Below are positions 11,100 through 22,103 of a stretch of 64,000 bases of DNA, one piece after another (positions within the stretch are counted from its first letter, which is position 1; each line of letters starts with the position of its first letter). Position numbers and translations under genes: made by a program. The notes under the pieces are model-generated. The model ran no database searches and had not been told where the DNA came from. It saw only the letters and a program-made list of their open reading frames with translations. The DNA comes from Sciurus carolinensis (lineage: Eukaryota > Chordata > Mammalia > Rodentia > Sciuridae), in contig NC_062214.1 in the NCBI RefSeq assembly GCF_902686445.1, positions 46,199,454 to 46,263,453 on the forward strand. Direction: 5' to 3'.

Positions 11100-13970
11100 A
11101 AGGCTTTAAAAGAGTTGTCTAAAGGATGGACAATGAAAGAAAAAAATATAAAAATTGGTTTTCATCAAAAGGATGTTCAAAGAGATAAGGAAGATATGGA
11201 TAATATAAAAATGATGCAGCAATAAAATGAGAATATCAATAAAGAGATAAAAACAGAAAAAGGAACAAAAAAGAAAATGTGGTATCAAAGAAGTACAGTA
11301 ACTGAAGTGAAAAATTCAGTAGGGGGATTCAAAGTAGATCTGAATAGGTAGAAGAATCAATTGAACTTCGATATTCAAATTCTGAGCCTGAGGGACAGAG
11401 ATTAAAAAAAAAAAAACACTAGGGAAAAGAACAGAACCTAAGGAACACTGATCTAATGAACCAACATGGGAGAATATTATTTAAATAATGACTAACTTTA
11501 CATAATAAATAATGGGTGACATTTCTTGAATTTGAGCAAAAATATGAAACATAAAATTGAATCCCATGGATTTTAAGTAAGATAAACTGAAAAGTTCAAC
11601 AGTGAGACACATCATAATCAAACTGTTGAAAGACAAAGAGAATCTTGAGAGCAGTGAGAGAGTAAGCAGTAACATACAAAGGATCCTCAATAATATTTGC
11701 TAGTAGGTATCTCATTAAAAACCATAGAGGGAAGAAAACAGTGTATTAATATATTCAACATGCTGAAAGAAAAAAAAAAACACTGAATCTTCTATTTGTT
11801 AAAACTGTCCTTCCAAAAGGGCATTTCCAGGCACTCAAAATACAAGGGAGTTCATTATGACTACTGTTTCCTTGCAGTAGACACCAAAGGGAGTCCTCTC
11901 AGGTTGAAATGAAGGGCACTAGGAGTAATGTGAAGGCATATGAAGAAATAAAGATATCTGCTAAAGATAAACTCATGGGAAATGACAAAAGCTTGTTTTT
12001 ATTGTAACTTCAGTTTGTAACTCCATATTGGCTTTTTTATGTTTTAATAAACTAATACATAAAAATTATCAGTGTATATATTTTTGGACACAAAATGCAT
12101 AGAGGATAAACATGTAATTTTGTAACATCAACAATTGCAAAAGATCAGAGAAAGGGCTGTCAGAGCAGGGTTTTTTTTATGATACTGAAGGTAATCTGGT
12201 ATAAAGTTAGAGTGTTACGATGTTAAGATGCTCAATGTCATAAAAAAAACCTTAAAAACAGTAAAAGAAGGGTGATTACTCACACGCAAAGAATTCCCAA
12301 TAATGTAGTAATCCTAGTGATTTGGGAGGCTGAGACAGGAGGATCACAAGTTCCTGGTCAGGCTCAGCAACTTAGTGAAGCACTGTCTCAAACTAAAACA
12401 TAAAAAGAGTTGGGGATATTGTTCAGCGGTAAAGCTTTCCTGGGTTTAATCCCCAGGACCCCCCCAATGTGATACAGATGTAAAAGGTAGTTATTGAATA
12501 TACAAAGGAGAAATGAGAAAGAAAACATTTGAAAATGCAAAATCAAGTAAACTGAAGAGAAACCAGTGAGGTAGGAAATGAGAAAAAAAGCTACCAGGAA
12601 TATTGGGGGGAAATAGCAACATTGCAGAAGTTGGTCTTTTATTTTCAGTAATTACTTTAAGTGTAAATAGATTAAATTCTCCATTCAAAACACAGAGACT
12701 GAGAGAATGGATTTAAAGCAATATCCAACCTTACATTATTTGCAAGAGGTTCACATTAAATCCAAAATCACAGAAAATTTAAAAGTGAAAGGGTAGGAAA
12801 AGAAATTCTATGCAAATAGTAATCAAATGAAAGCATGGCTATCTAACTAATAGAAAAAAATGAACTTCAAGTGAAAAAAGTTTATAAGAAACAAAGACAT
12901 TATACATTAGTAAAAAGTTGAATACAGGAAAAAAGATACTAGCTATTGCTAATTATAATAATAACTAATAACAGACCATGAAATATATTGAAGTAAAAAA
13001 TGACAAAACTGAAGGGAAAAATAGACAGTTATATAATAACAGCTGGAGATGTGAATACCCTTCTATCAATAGAAGATAGAAAAGTCAGGCAGAAGATGAG
13101 TAAAGAAATAGAGGATTTGACCAACACAATAAAACCAAGTAGATTTAATACACATATACAGATCATTCCATATAGCTACAACAGAATACACATTTTTCTT
13201 AAGCACAGATGGGACATTCTCCAGGATATACCATATGTCAATTTATAAAAAAATATCTCAACAGATTTTAAGAAATAGTTACAATAGTGAAAATGTAAAT
13301 GCAATGTAAAATGTAATGTGATAAGTGTGAAATGGTAGAGCCACCATGGAAAACGGTATGGCATTTACTAAAGAAAACATAAACATAGTTACTATCTGAT
13401 TCTGCAATTCTACTTCTGGGTATATTAAAAAAAGAATTAAAAGCAGGGTCTTGAACAGGTATTTTTATGACAATGTTCATAGAAACATTATTCACAATAG
13501 TTAAAAGGTAGAAACAAACCAAGCATCATCAACAGATGAGTGAATAAATAAATATGGTACACATGTATGGTGGAATATTATTCACCTGCAAAAAGGAAAG
13601 AAATTATGACACATACTTCAACATAGATGAACCTTGAACTCATTGTACCAAGTGAAATAACACACAGAAGTACAAATATTGTACGATTCCACTTACATGA
13701 AATAAATAGTATAGGCAATTCATAGAGGTGGAGAGTGCACTGGAGGTTACCAGTGACTGGAGCAGGGATAATTAAGAGTAATTCTTTACTGTGAACAGAA
13801 TTTCTGGTGGATGAAATGTTTTGGAAATACTGGTATTGGTTGTGATATTGTGAGTATAGTTAGTGCCACTGAACTGTACACTTAAAAACGGTTAAAATGG
13901 CAAATATTAACTTCTGTACATTTTTACCACATTTTTACATTATTTGTAAAAACAAGTTTCCTCCCCATAA
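11100..13970 (+). mobile_element. Old L1 (L1M-type) with internal deletion
   Basis: Collinear landmarks run from the end of ORF1 ('acacatcataatcaaactg', 'acatacaaaggatcctcaat' at 11605-11690) through the ORF1-ORF2 spacer ('gggagtcctctcaggttgaa') and the ORF2 endonuclease region ('taaatagattaaattctcc', 'gctggagatgtgaatacccttc'). Near 13270-13320 the sequence jumps to the ORF2 C-terminus and 3' UTR ('gtggaatattattcacctgc', 'gaactgtacacttaaaaacgg'), losing most of the reverse transcriptase. A B1-dID SINE interrupts it at ~12288. All frames are broken. Confidence 0.85.
12288..12472 (+). mobile_element. B1-dID dimeric SINE without internal duplication
   Basis: Left half: B1/7SL-derived 'gtaatcctagtgatttgggaggctgagacaggagg'. 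Right half: ID-type 'ttggggatattgttcagcggtaaag ... gggtttaatccccagga'. A short A-rich linker joins them. It lies within the old L1 and is therefore younger. The internal 'cagcaacttagtgaag' segment is present once. Confidence 0.85.
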
Positions 13971-14069
13971 AGAAAAGATTGAAAATCTGGAATAAAAGGG
14001 TAGAGAACATTTGTCTGATCGCTACATGGAAAAAGGTTATTCAGAGGATGAATCTAATGAGGCTCATAA

Positions 14070-15025
14070 ATAAAAAGGATATAAGATTATCCAAATAGAA
14101 ATTAAAACATCTTTAATCCTCGAAAGGGTGTATAAACAAAATGAAAATGCTGACAGAAAGACACTGAAAAATCTATAACATATTTGACAAAAGTTTAACC
14201 CTTAAACTATAGTGTCATATAATTTAATAATAAAATCACACTAGATCCTCCAAAATTTATAGGGAAAGGAAAAAAATAGATAATTCACCAAAGAGTAACC
14301 ACAGGTATTTAATAAACTAATACTATTTAGTCTCATTGGTAAACAAAATAAATTAAAATTTAAAATAACATGACCTACCAATTACCATGAAAATATTCAG
14401 AACTGGTGAAAGATTGCAAATTTCTCCACAGATTTTTGAATGCCTTTTGAATGGTGTGCACCAAAAGAATCTTCTTATTCTTTTTTTTTATTTTATTTTA
14501 TTTTTTTTTACGTTTACATAGGGTAATGATGTTTATTTTATTTTTCCCCTCCCCCCCACCCCTCCCACCCCTCCCACCCCTCTTTTCCCTCTACACAGTC
14601 CTTCTTTCCTTCATTCTTACCGCTCTCCTTAGCCTAACTCTAAACCTAACCCTATTCTTTAAAAGAGTAATTTCACTTCTAGGAACTTAGCCTAAGACAT
14701 GTTTTCCTAGCAGCAGAGAATGTTTTACGAACAATTATGTTCATTTCAGCACTCTTTAAAATTGTGGAAAATTGGCAACAGGAGGAACAAGAGGGAAATA
14801 TTTTGGAAAAGTATATTTCATTGTATTAGGGGAAAATAAATAAAATTGGATACTGCGTAGGACCACAATGGACTACAAAGTGTGCACAGAAATACACCAG
14901 TATGTTCATAACTGTTGGTGTTTGGTGTTGACACTTTGGCTATTTTTTATTTTTTCTATTTTATTTCTTCCCAAAGTGTTTGTAATGAGCTGTACTTCTG
15001 TAATGAGGAAAATAATTTAACCAAG
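14070..15025 (+). mobile_element. Old L1 (L1M/HAL1-like) 3' portion, split by a later L1
   Basis: Before 14484 it recalls ORF2 C-terminal sequence ('ataacatatttgacaaaag', 'gataattcaccaaagagta'). After 14652 it resumes with 'ttcacttctaggaacttagcctaa', 'aaattgtggaaaattggcaac' and the 3' UTR-like end 'gtaatgagctgtacttctgtaatgagg'. The interruption is a minus-strand L1 insertion. Confidence 0.7.
14484..14652 (-). mobile_element. Very short 5'-truncated L1, 3' UTR only
   Basis: The plus strand shows a T-rich tail, then CCCTCCCACCCCTCCC-type tracts, 'ctctacacagtccttctttcc', and 'agcctaactctaaacctaaccct'. This is the complement of the young L1 3' UTR seen at 26761-26990. A short repeat TATTCTTT at 14476-14483 and 14653-14660 is the likely target-site duplication. 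Confidence 0.8.
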
Positions 15026-15259
15026 AGTATTGTTTAATAAGAAAATGACCTAGAACAATGGCTGACGGTATCCGAAAGGATATTATTTATCTGGATGGAG
15101 AATAAAATCAATGAAATCTTCTAATTAAAAAGAAGGATTTGGGAAGAAAAGAAATTGGGATAGAATAAGAGAATGTGAACATTTCTATTTCAAGAGATCT
15201 GACTTGTAACTTTTCTAGAATCATGCATTTGTTCATTATAGGCATAAGTCCCCCCCCAA

Positions 15260-15335
15260 ATATTTCTCCATTCATGGTTGATTGAATCTGTGAATGCAAA
15301 ACCTAGGGATGAAGAGGACTGACTGTCAATATTTA
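15260..15335 (-). mobile_element. Terminal fragment of MER2/Tigger-like element
   Basis: 'ttcatggttgattgaatctgtgaatgcaaaac ... gaagaggactgactgt' is the complement of the first part of the element at 7784-8106, ending in the shared CAGTC-type terminus. Only one end remains. Confidence 0.6.
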
Positions 15336-15339
15336 TTGA

Positions 15340-16180
15340 GACCTTACCATGCATTTTGTATTGTTCACAGAGGGAAAAAGGAAAGTTTAGTAAGAACAGT
15401 TACTGTTGATTAACAATGTGAGTGCTATGGCTGTTAGGACTCCAAAAGGCAGGGACCATCATTCCCCCTTTACCAAGAAGGTAACTAAAGACCTAGCAGA
15501 AATTTGCTCTCGTCCCATAGCCACAGAGCAGGTCCTTAACCCATCCCATAGTCTGTCAAGGGTGCCATGCCATGCTTTCAAAATAGTGAGGATGTTCCAT
15601 TTGGGATTATAGATATATTACTGTGTGGCAGAACTTGCTTATGAATTCTGTCTTGGTCTTGGTTGTGCTCTCTTCCTGGACATGCTCTCTGTCTTGTGCT
15701 GAATGTACCTCTTGCCTCCAAAGTACATACATGCCAGTTTAGTAAAACACCAGGTCCCCAGGAGCAGTGCAGCACAGGCAGCTTTTCTCCCATGCATGCT
15801 GGTCTGACAGGTTTCCTTTGGTGCCCAGATCCTATCTAACTTTTGCACCTCTTCGGAGGGAGGGCTGTTGACAGAAAGGTGTGGAGGGATGACATATTTG
15901 TCAGCGAAGTCACAAAGCAGTAAGCAGAGCTCTGCTGGGCAGCCCAGTTTCTGTGGGACAAAGAGACACACGCCTTTAATTGATGTGTATACAAAGCGAC
16001 CAATAGGCCCAGCCCTTCTAGCTCTTCACCAGCTTAATCAGAGTGAAAAATCACTGAGGTATTAAAACATTTTGGAGAAACTCAAGCAATTCAGCCCTCA
16101 GGTGCCTTATGTAGTAAAATTTGCATCATGGGCCAGAATGAAATAATTTCTGATTTCCTACAGCCCAAAGATCTTCATTG
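15340..16180. other. Unassigned stretch with a 110-codon minus frame
   Basis: A minus-strand frame from 15971 to 15639 starts with an ATG and contains 'DFADKYVIPPHLSVNS'. A pyrimidine-rich tract and CAG lie just upstream in transcription sense (15951-15965), resembling a 3' splice site. I cannot match the peptide to a family. Its length is within chance expectation for a window this large. Confidence 0.35.
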
Positions 16181-16189
16181 CATAAGACT

Positions 16190-16370
16190 TAGAAAAGCAT
16201 TTATAATTTAATATGAAATGAAAACCCAAGATATAAAATTGTATTCCCAGGATAATCCCAAAAGGATTTAAAATAAATTACATTTGCATAAGAAAAAGAC
16301 TGGAAGAAAATTCTCTAAAAATATTTACAGTGTGTGATCACAGGTGATGTAAATTTTATTTCCCTCATGG
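16190..16370 (+). mobile_element. Old L1 3' UTR fragment
   Basis: 'catttgcataagaaaaagactggaag ... gtgatcacaggtgatgtaaattttattt' matches the tail region of middle-aged L1 (L1MD/L1ME-type) copies. Confidence 0.55.
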
Positions 16371-16439
16371 GTCTTATGAGTTGAGTTATTAAATGTCTGT
16401 ATTAAGGTGTTAATTACAGTTGAATGTAATCTAACAAAT

Positions 16440-17770
16440 AGAAGAGGTTCTATTAGAGTCTTTGGGGAAGGCTCTCTGAGCAGGTGATATTTGAATGATG
16501 CAAAGAAGTGAGCAATGTGAAAATATGAGGAAGAACATTCTTGGGAGATGGAACAAGGAGAAAGTTGGTCTGTTCCAGGAAAGCAAGAAGGAAAGACAGT
16601 GTGGCTGGTGCAGAGGGAGGTGAGAGAGAGGTCATCAAAGTGAAGATAATGAGAATGATCTCAGTGAGAGTCAGAGCTGGGGAGGGGTGTATGGACCACA
16701 TAGACCTTAGGGCTATGCTATATGATCTGTGATTCTAAGTGCAGGTGGAAGTCACTCGGGTTTTGAGTACAGTGACACATTCTGATTTATAGTTTAAAAA
16801 TCTAAATCTAATTGCTATATGTAGGAAGACCAGTAGGCAGCTCTTGTAGTAGTCCATGTGTGAGATGGTGGTAGTTTGGACCAAGGTGGCAGGTGTGGAG
16901 GTGACAAGAAGTGGTCAGATTTAGGCTTTGTTCATAGATTAGGTATGAGGTGTGGAAAGAAGAGAGAAATCAAGAATGACTCCTAGGTTTTTGTCTGAGC
17001 CATTGGATGTATGGCAGTGCCATATTCCAGAAGGGCAAGATCACAGGAGGGAGAGATTTGGAGTAAATGCAAAGTTTTGCTTGTGCATATTGAGTTTGAA
17101 ATGCATATTAGACAATTGTGTTAGAATCTCAAGGAGGCAAGTGGCTATTGTGTATGGAGCTCATAAGAGCCAGAGATGCACATGTGGGAATGCTCATCAT
17201 CAGGGATGGTGTTCAGAATCAAGGGGCAGTGATCACTAGAGAAGCAGTGTAGAGAGAGAGGGGAAGAGCCAGGGTACTGCACCCCAGTAGAAGAGGATGA
17301 GAAGGGTCAGAGGGCAGGGGAAACCAGGAGAGTGTGGCATCTTAGAAGCATGTGAACCAAGTGTTTCAATGGGGTAGGGGGTTTCCACCCATGGCAAACA
17401 CCTCTTGAAGTTTGAGTATGATATTGTCCACTGTATTTGGCAAAATGAAGATCCATTACAACATCAAAAAGGGTGAACAGTGGTGAGGATTAAAGAACAA
17501 AAGAGAGATAAAGAAATGGAGATATCGAATATATGCTGTCAAGGAGGTTTGCTCTGAAGGTGAGTGGGGAATTAGGAGAGTAGGTAGAGAAGAACATGGA
17601 GTCCCAGAAGCTCCTGAAGAGGGAGGTGCTGGAACAGCTTTGTATTCTGATGAGGAGAGTTGAAAGAGAAACCCAGGATGTAGTGGGGAGAGGAGGGAGA
17701 GAAGAGAGGGAGGGAAAATGCTTGGATGAGACAGATCTGGACTGCAGGAAGTCATCCATGACTTGTATGA
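16440..17770 (+). mobile_element. Long ancient mammalian dispersed repeat, family unnamed
   Basis: A 1.3-kb purine-rich sequence carries phrases I know from a widespread mammalian repeat: 'gagcaggtgatatttgaatg', 'gtgtggctggtgcag', 'tagtagtccatgtgtgag', 'gactcctaggtttttg', 'ggagagtgtggcatcttag' and 'gtgtttcaatggggtagg'. I cannot assign it to a named family without a library. It has no surviving frame. Calling it a gene would be wrong despite 95- to 111-codon frames in its shadow. Confidence 0.55.
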
Positions 17771-17870
17771 GAACCAAGGGTATTGGGCCATTAAACAGGA
17801 GGATCTGGACTTAGAAACTCTCAGTTATTATAACTAGTGGAGACCACCTGAGTCAAGTGGTTATCCTGTG

Positions 17871-18166
17871 TTAGTTCACCGCTGAAATTCAAATACAAGC
17901 TTTGGATGTGGGAGTGACCTGCTAGAGCCAAATGGTTTGCTTACCTCCACCTCTTTTCCTGTTTTTCTTGAAGAAGCTCCTTCAGGTCCCTTTTGATCTG
18001 TACCTCTATAAATAAACCAATTGCTCCAAGGGCTCTTTCCTCTGTTAGAGTCAGACCCCTCTGGGCAACTCAATTGGTCATGCCCCTGCTCTTAAGATAA
18101 TTCTGTCTTCTGTTGTTATTCCAATAAATAAATTTCACAACTTTTAGTTCACAGCCAGTCCATCCC
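17871..18166 (+). mobile_element. Candidate solitary retroviral LTR
   Basis: About 300 bp bounded by TG (17871) and CA, with a promoter-like 'ctctataaataaacc' at ~18003, a 'gggctctttcctctg' start-like segment ~30 bp on, and AATAAATAAA at ~18122 near the 3' end. The order TATA, then AATAAA, then a short U5 is that of an LTR. I do not recognise the family and saw no target-site duplication or internal sequence. Confidence 0.35.
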
Positions 18167-18431
18167 TCCAACAGGAACCCTTTCCCTCACCCACTTGGGA
18201 TGTGCAGTGAGACTGGACACAAGAAGAGGGACTAAATTTGGGTAGGAGATGGATAAATTTATGCATGAAACTGGAAAGAAGGATGGCATGTGGGATAGAT
18301 GTTGCTGGCCAGGAAGTTTGGTTGTAGGAATATGAGGCAGTTTTCCTCTCTTCTTATTGATTTTATGTTTTCAGGGAAATGAGAAACAAAACCATCATCT
18401 TGGAGAGTCGGAATGACTGACCATGATAGGC

Positions 18432-18785
18432 AGTTCTCAAACCTTTTGATCTTAGAATCTCATGGTACCCTTAAAGTAAAAGGTCTTAAAGAATTTGTGT
18501 TTATGTTTGTGTGTTCTCTACATAAATATACTGTTTTAAAAATTTAAATTAAAAATTTTAATGTACTTATGCTCTGAAAATAAGAATAATAATTCCATTT
18601 CATGCTCACATAGTCAATTTATAACAAATAACCACTATCCAAAACAAAAATAAAATTAGTGAAAGGAGTGCAATTGTTTTTATATTTTTTCAAATTATTT
18701 TTGTCAAGCATAACAAAAAATAGCTGTATTCTCATAATTACTTCTGCATTTGATCTGCGGCAATATGAGGTTCAAATAGGTTACT
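18432..18785 (+). mobile_element. hAT-Charlie-type DNA transposon relic
   Basis: It opens 'cagttctcaaaccttttgatcttag' (the hAT 'cagtggttctcaaac' start), continues 'gaatttgtgtttatg', 'aacaaataaccactatccaaaac', 'agtgaaaggagtgcaattg' and 'ttctcataattacttctgcatttgatctg'. This sequence order is familiar from a non-autonomous Charlie-type element. The 3' end is missing. Confidence 0.65.
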
Positions 18786-19100
18786 ACGGGACGTGCTCCT
18801 GTTGACCTGGTCTCTTTGAAGTTGTGTTCACCCAATATGGTGCCCCAGAGAGATCTAATCCATCTTGAGTTTCTATAAGTGTAACAATAATCTTCTTAAT
18901 GGTATGATTGAAAATGTAGGTGCAGCCAACTTTAAGTACCAAAAAATTTTCAATCTTGGTTCCCAAGAAATTGCTGGTTATTTACCTCTATGGAGCAAAA
19001 TTAACTGTCATTGGTGCATTGTTTCTATGAATTATAATAGGATTAGCATTTGTTTCTACCCTTTATACAACACAGTGTTTCTTGTGTGACCTCTACAAAC
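18786..19100. other. Unassigned stretch
   Basis: Frames of 60-74 codons exist on both strands with no recognisable domain. No repeat identified. Confidence 0.4.
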
Positions 19101-19116
19101 AGTGGAACTCATTTTT

Positions 19117-20013
19117 TTTTGGTAATTTATTTTTTTGTTGTTCTTTTTAGATATACATGAGAGAGTAAAGTGTATTTTGACATATTATACATACATGGAG
19201 TATAATTTATTTTAATTAGGATCTCATTCTTATGGTTGAACATACTATAGGGTTACTGGTCAAGTATTCATATGTGAACATAGGAAAGTTATGTCTGATT
19301 CATTCTACTGTTTTTCCTATTCCTATCCCCATTCCCTTCTCTTCATTCCCCTTTGTCTAATCCAATTAACTTCTATCTCTACCCCACTGCTGATATTGTA
19401 TTTTAGCATCTACATATCAGAGAGAATATTCAGCCTTTAGTGTTTTGGGGTTGGCTTATTTCACTTAGTATAATGGTCTTCGGTTCCATTCATTTACTGG
19501 CAAATTCCAAAATTTCGTTCTTCTTTATGGCTAAGTAATATACACACTGGAATACCACATTTTCTTTATCCATTCATCTGTTGAAGGGCACCTAATTTGG
19601 TTCCAATATTATGCGTAAATATTATGAATTGAGTTGCTATAAACTTTGAAGTGGCCAAATCACTATATTATGTCAAATGGTGATTCCATTCCAAGTTTTC
19701 TGAGGAATCTCCATATTGCTTTCCAGAGTGGTTGCACCAATTTGCAGTCCCACTAGCAATGTATGAGTGTACCTTTTCCCCCACATTTTCACCAGCATTT
19801 AATGTCATTTGTATTCTTGATAATTGCCATTCTGACTGGAGTGAGATGGAATCTCACCTGGTTTTAATTTGTATTTCTCTTATAGAGAAATACATCTAGA
19901 GATGCTGAACATTTTTTCATATATTTGTTGACCATTCATATTTCTTCTTCTATGAAGTGCCTGTTCAGTTCCTTTGCCCATTTATTGGTTGGGTTGTTTG
20001 TTGTGTGTGTGTA

Positions 20014-20049
<36 letters not shown>

Positions 20050-20402
20050 AACTTTTTTGAGTTCTTTGTCTATCCTGAAGATTAATGCTCTATCTGAGGT
20101 GCAGGTGGCAAAGATTTTTTCCCATTCTGTAGGCTGTCTCTTGTTTCTGTTGCTGTGAAGAAGCTTTTTAGTTTGATACCATCCCATTTATTCATTCTTG
20201 ATTTTACTTCTTGTGCTTTAGAAGTCTTATTGAGGAAGTCGGGTCCTGAGCTGACAAGTCAGAGTGTTGGGCTTACATTTTCTTGTAGTAGGTTCAGGGT
20301 TTTTTGTCTAATGCCTAGGTCTTTGATCTACTTTGATTGAGTTTTGTGCAGGGTGAGAAGTAGGGGTTCAATTTCATTCTGCTACATGTGGGTTTCCAGT
20401 TT
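19117..20402 (-). mobile_element. 5'-truncated L1, minus strand, with clear target duplication
   Basis: The complement encodes ORF2 C-terminal sequence ([20 protein letters not shown], 'NKWAKELNRHF'), then a 3' UTR of the kind containing 'ccatgtatgtataatatgtc' and 'ctctctcatgtatatct'. The direct repeat AGTGGAACTCATTTTT flanks it at 19101-19116 and 20403-20418. A GT repeat has replaced coding sequence at ~19999-20048. Many frameshifts make it clearly older than the 26 and 47 kb copies. Confidence 0.9.
19999..20048. repeat. (TG)n microsatellite inside L1
   Basis: An interrupted then pure TG array lies within the L1 ORF2 relic, where younger copies read 'ctctacaccaagaa' on the coding strand. 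Confidence 0.9.
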
Positions 20403-20418
20403 AGTGGAACTCATTTTT

Positions 20419-21085
20419 AAATGAGATGCTCCTTACTGACCCTGTCTTCTATTTGTTTACTGCTCTTATTTGTTCTCATTGATTCAGATCTGGATGCTCA
20501 CTCCATGAACCAGACTGGCAACCTTGCAGAACTTGTGTTTCCACACTCTTTAGATCAAAGCTCTGGTTTTTTTTTCTTGCCCAAACTGTCTCCTACAAAT
20601 GGTTGGTGATATCAACGGAGGATGAAATTGCTTACATGGATCATATTCTGACCTGCTTGTAGGTTAATCATCCAGGAGTCACAACTTTTTCAAAGATGTT
20701 TGCTTATCAAAAGCTCAAGATAATACCTCTTCTGGAAAATTTCACCTGAGTCACCATCATGTTCTTTTAAGAATCTCTAAGCACTTCTGACCACAAGGAA
20801 ACACCAACACGGGCAAAGAATAGGAAAATGATTTTTTTTCCAAGAAAAATAGTGATAAAACCCAAGTTGAAGGTATTCAGGTGAAATATTTTATTTATAC
20901 CCAAATGTTCCTCTTGACTTCTAACATTTTCCATATAATTTGATAGTCCTGCAAGACTCAAGTATATTTTTTTCTTTTTCTTTTTTCTCTCCCTCTGTTT
21001 AACAAGGTCTCATTTGTTGAACCTAGTTGGTAAACTTTATATCTTTTCAATCACTGAACTATAGTATCTTTACATATTGGTGATA
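20419..21085. other. Unassigned stretch
   Basis: No gene or repeat recognised. Composition is AT-rich and frames are short. Confidence 0.4.
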
Positions 21086-21087
21086 AC

Positions 21088-21335
21088 ACTATTGCTGTTT
21101 GACAGTTATTGAGTAAATACTCTGGTAAGCATTTTTTAGTATTACCTCTTTGACTCCTTGACACAAAACTATGATTGTCTTCATCCAATGCCTGAGGAAA
21201 CTGGGACCAAGAAAAATTAACCAATTCCCAAGGTCACTCAGCCTGTGTATGGAAGAAGTAGAATTTGAAGCCAGGTAGTATAATTCTGGAGCCTTTACTT
21301 TATGTAATTCTACTTTACTCTGCTAGTACACTGCA
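21088..21335 (-). mobile_element. MIR SINE
   Basis: The complement of the MIR core is legible: 'gcctgaggaaactgggacc', 'accaattcccaaggtcactcagcc', 'agtagaatttgaagccagg', preceded by 'ttgagtaaatactctggtaag'. MIR is a tRNA-derived SINE that was active before the eutherian radiation. Confidence 0.8.
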
Positions 21336-22100
21336 TCCTTTTTGTATCTGTACTGTAGAGGTACTTTGATTGATTTCACCAATACTGTAAAGTACATTTC
21401 CATTGGTTCCAGTTTTCACTACTGCAAACTGCATTATGATGAGTGTCCTTGTGGCCAGATCTTTCCAGGTCATGGGTAATGCTATCCCTAGCATACTTTC
21501 AAAAGCCTGCCTTTCTTAGCTCAATGTCAAGGCAGCTCACACCCATGGAATTATACAGTAGCATCCTGTACTCTTCACCCATGACACTGGGTCGCCTCCA
21601 TTTTTTAATTTGTTGCTAACATGATAGAAAATTCTGGCACAATGTTGTTTTAATTTTTTGGCTAGAACTTTGTATTGCCTCTTCCCTGTATTCCTTAGGT
21701 GTGTTTCTTGCTTATGTCCTTGGCTCTTTCTGAGATGTTTGACTTTTTTATTATAGATTTTAAAGCTCTTCCTATGATTTTTATTTTAAAAATTAATAAA
21801 TTTAGGAAGTAAATTGGGTAAAAAGTCAATTTATTCTGTGTTTTTGCACAGCATCTTGCTTTTTGTTCTTCCTCAGTATTGATAATAAGCAAAAAAAAAA
21901 AAAAAAAAAGATGAAAAAGTATACCCATTTTAACAAAAAGTCACTTGGAAGCTTTAACTTTCTCCAAAAGAGTCTCCTACCTCTTCTTCCTCTTCTCTAG
22001 TCTCAAAAAAAAAAAAAAAAAGAAAAAGAAAAAGAAATGTTGGAAAAAGTACCACGCTTACTCCCTAGAGGGCCACACGATCAGAAATCCAGCTTGGGAA
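21336..22100. other. Unassigned AT-rich stretch with two A tracts
   Basis: Pure A runs occur at 21891-21909 and 22004-22021, the latter followed by AAAAAG units to ~22037. No SINE body is attached to either. Otherwise nothing is recognised. Confidence 0.5.
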
Positions 22101-22103
22101 GGC

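Noticed and set aside
15639..15971. 110-codon minus frame as a small gene
   Set aside because: Although it has an ATG and a nearby splice-acceptor-like tract, I find no homology or domain and its length is within chance.
22004..22037. A-rich tract as the poly(A) tail of a processed pseudogene at 22.1-23.3 kb
   Set aside because: The candidate frames are on the minus strand, so a tail would appear as T on the plus strand at this end; here it is A.
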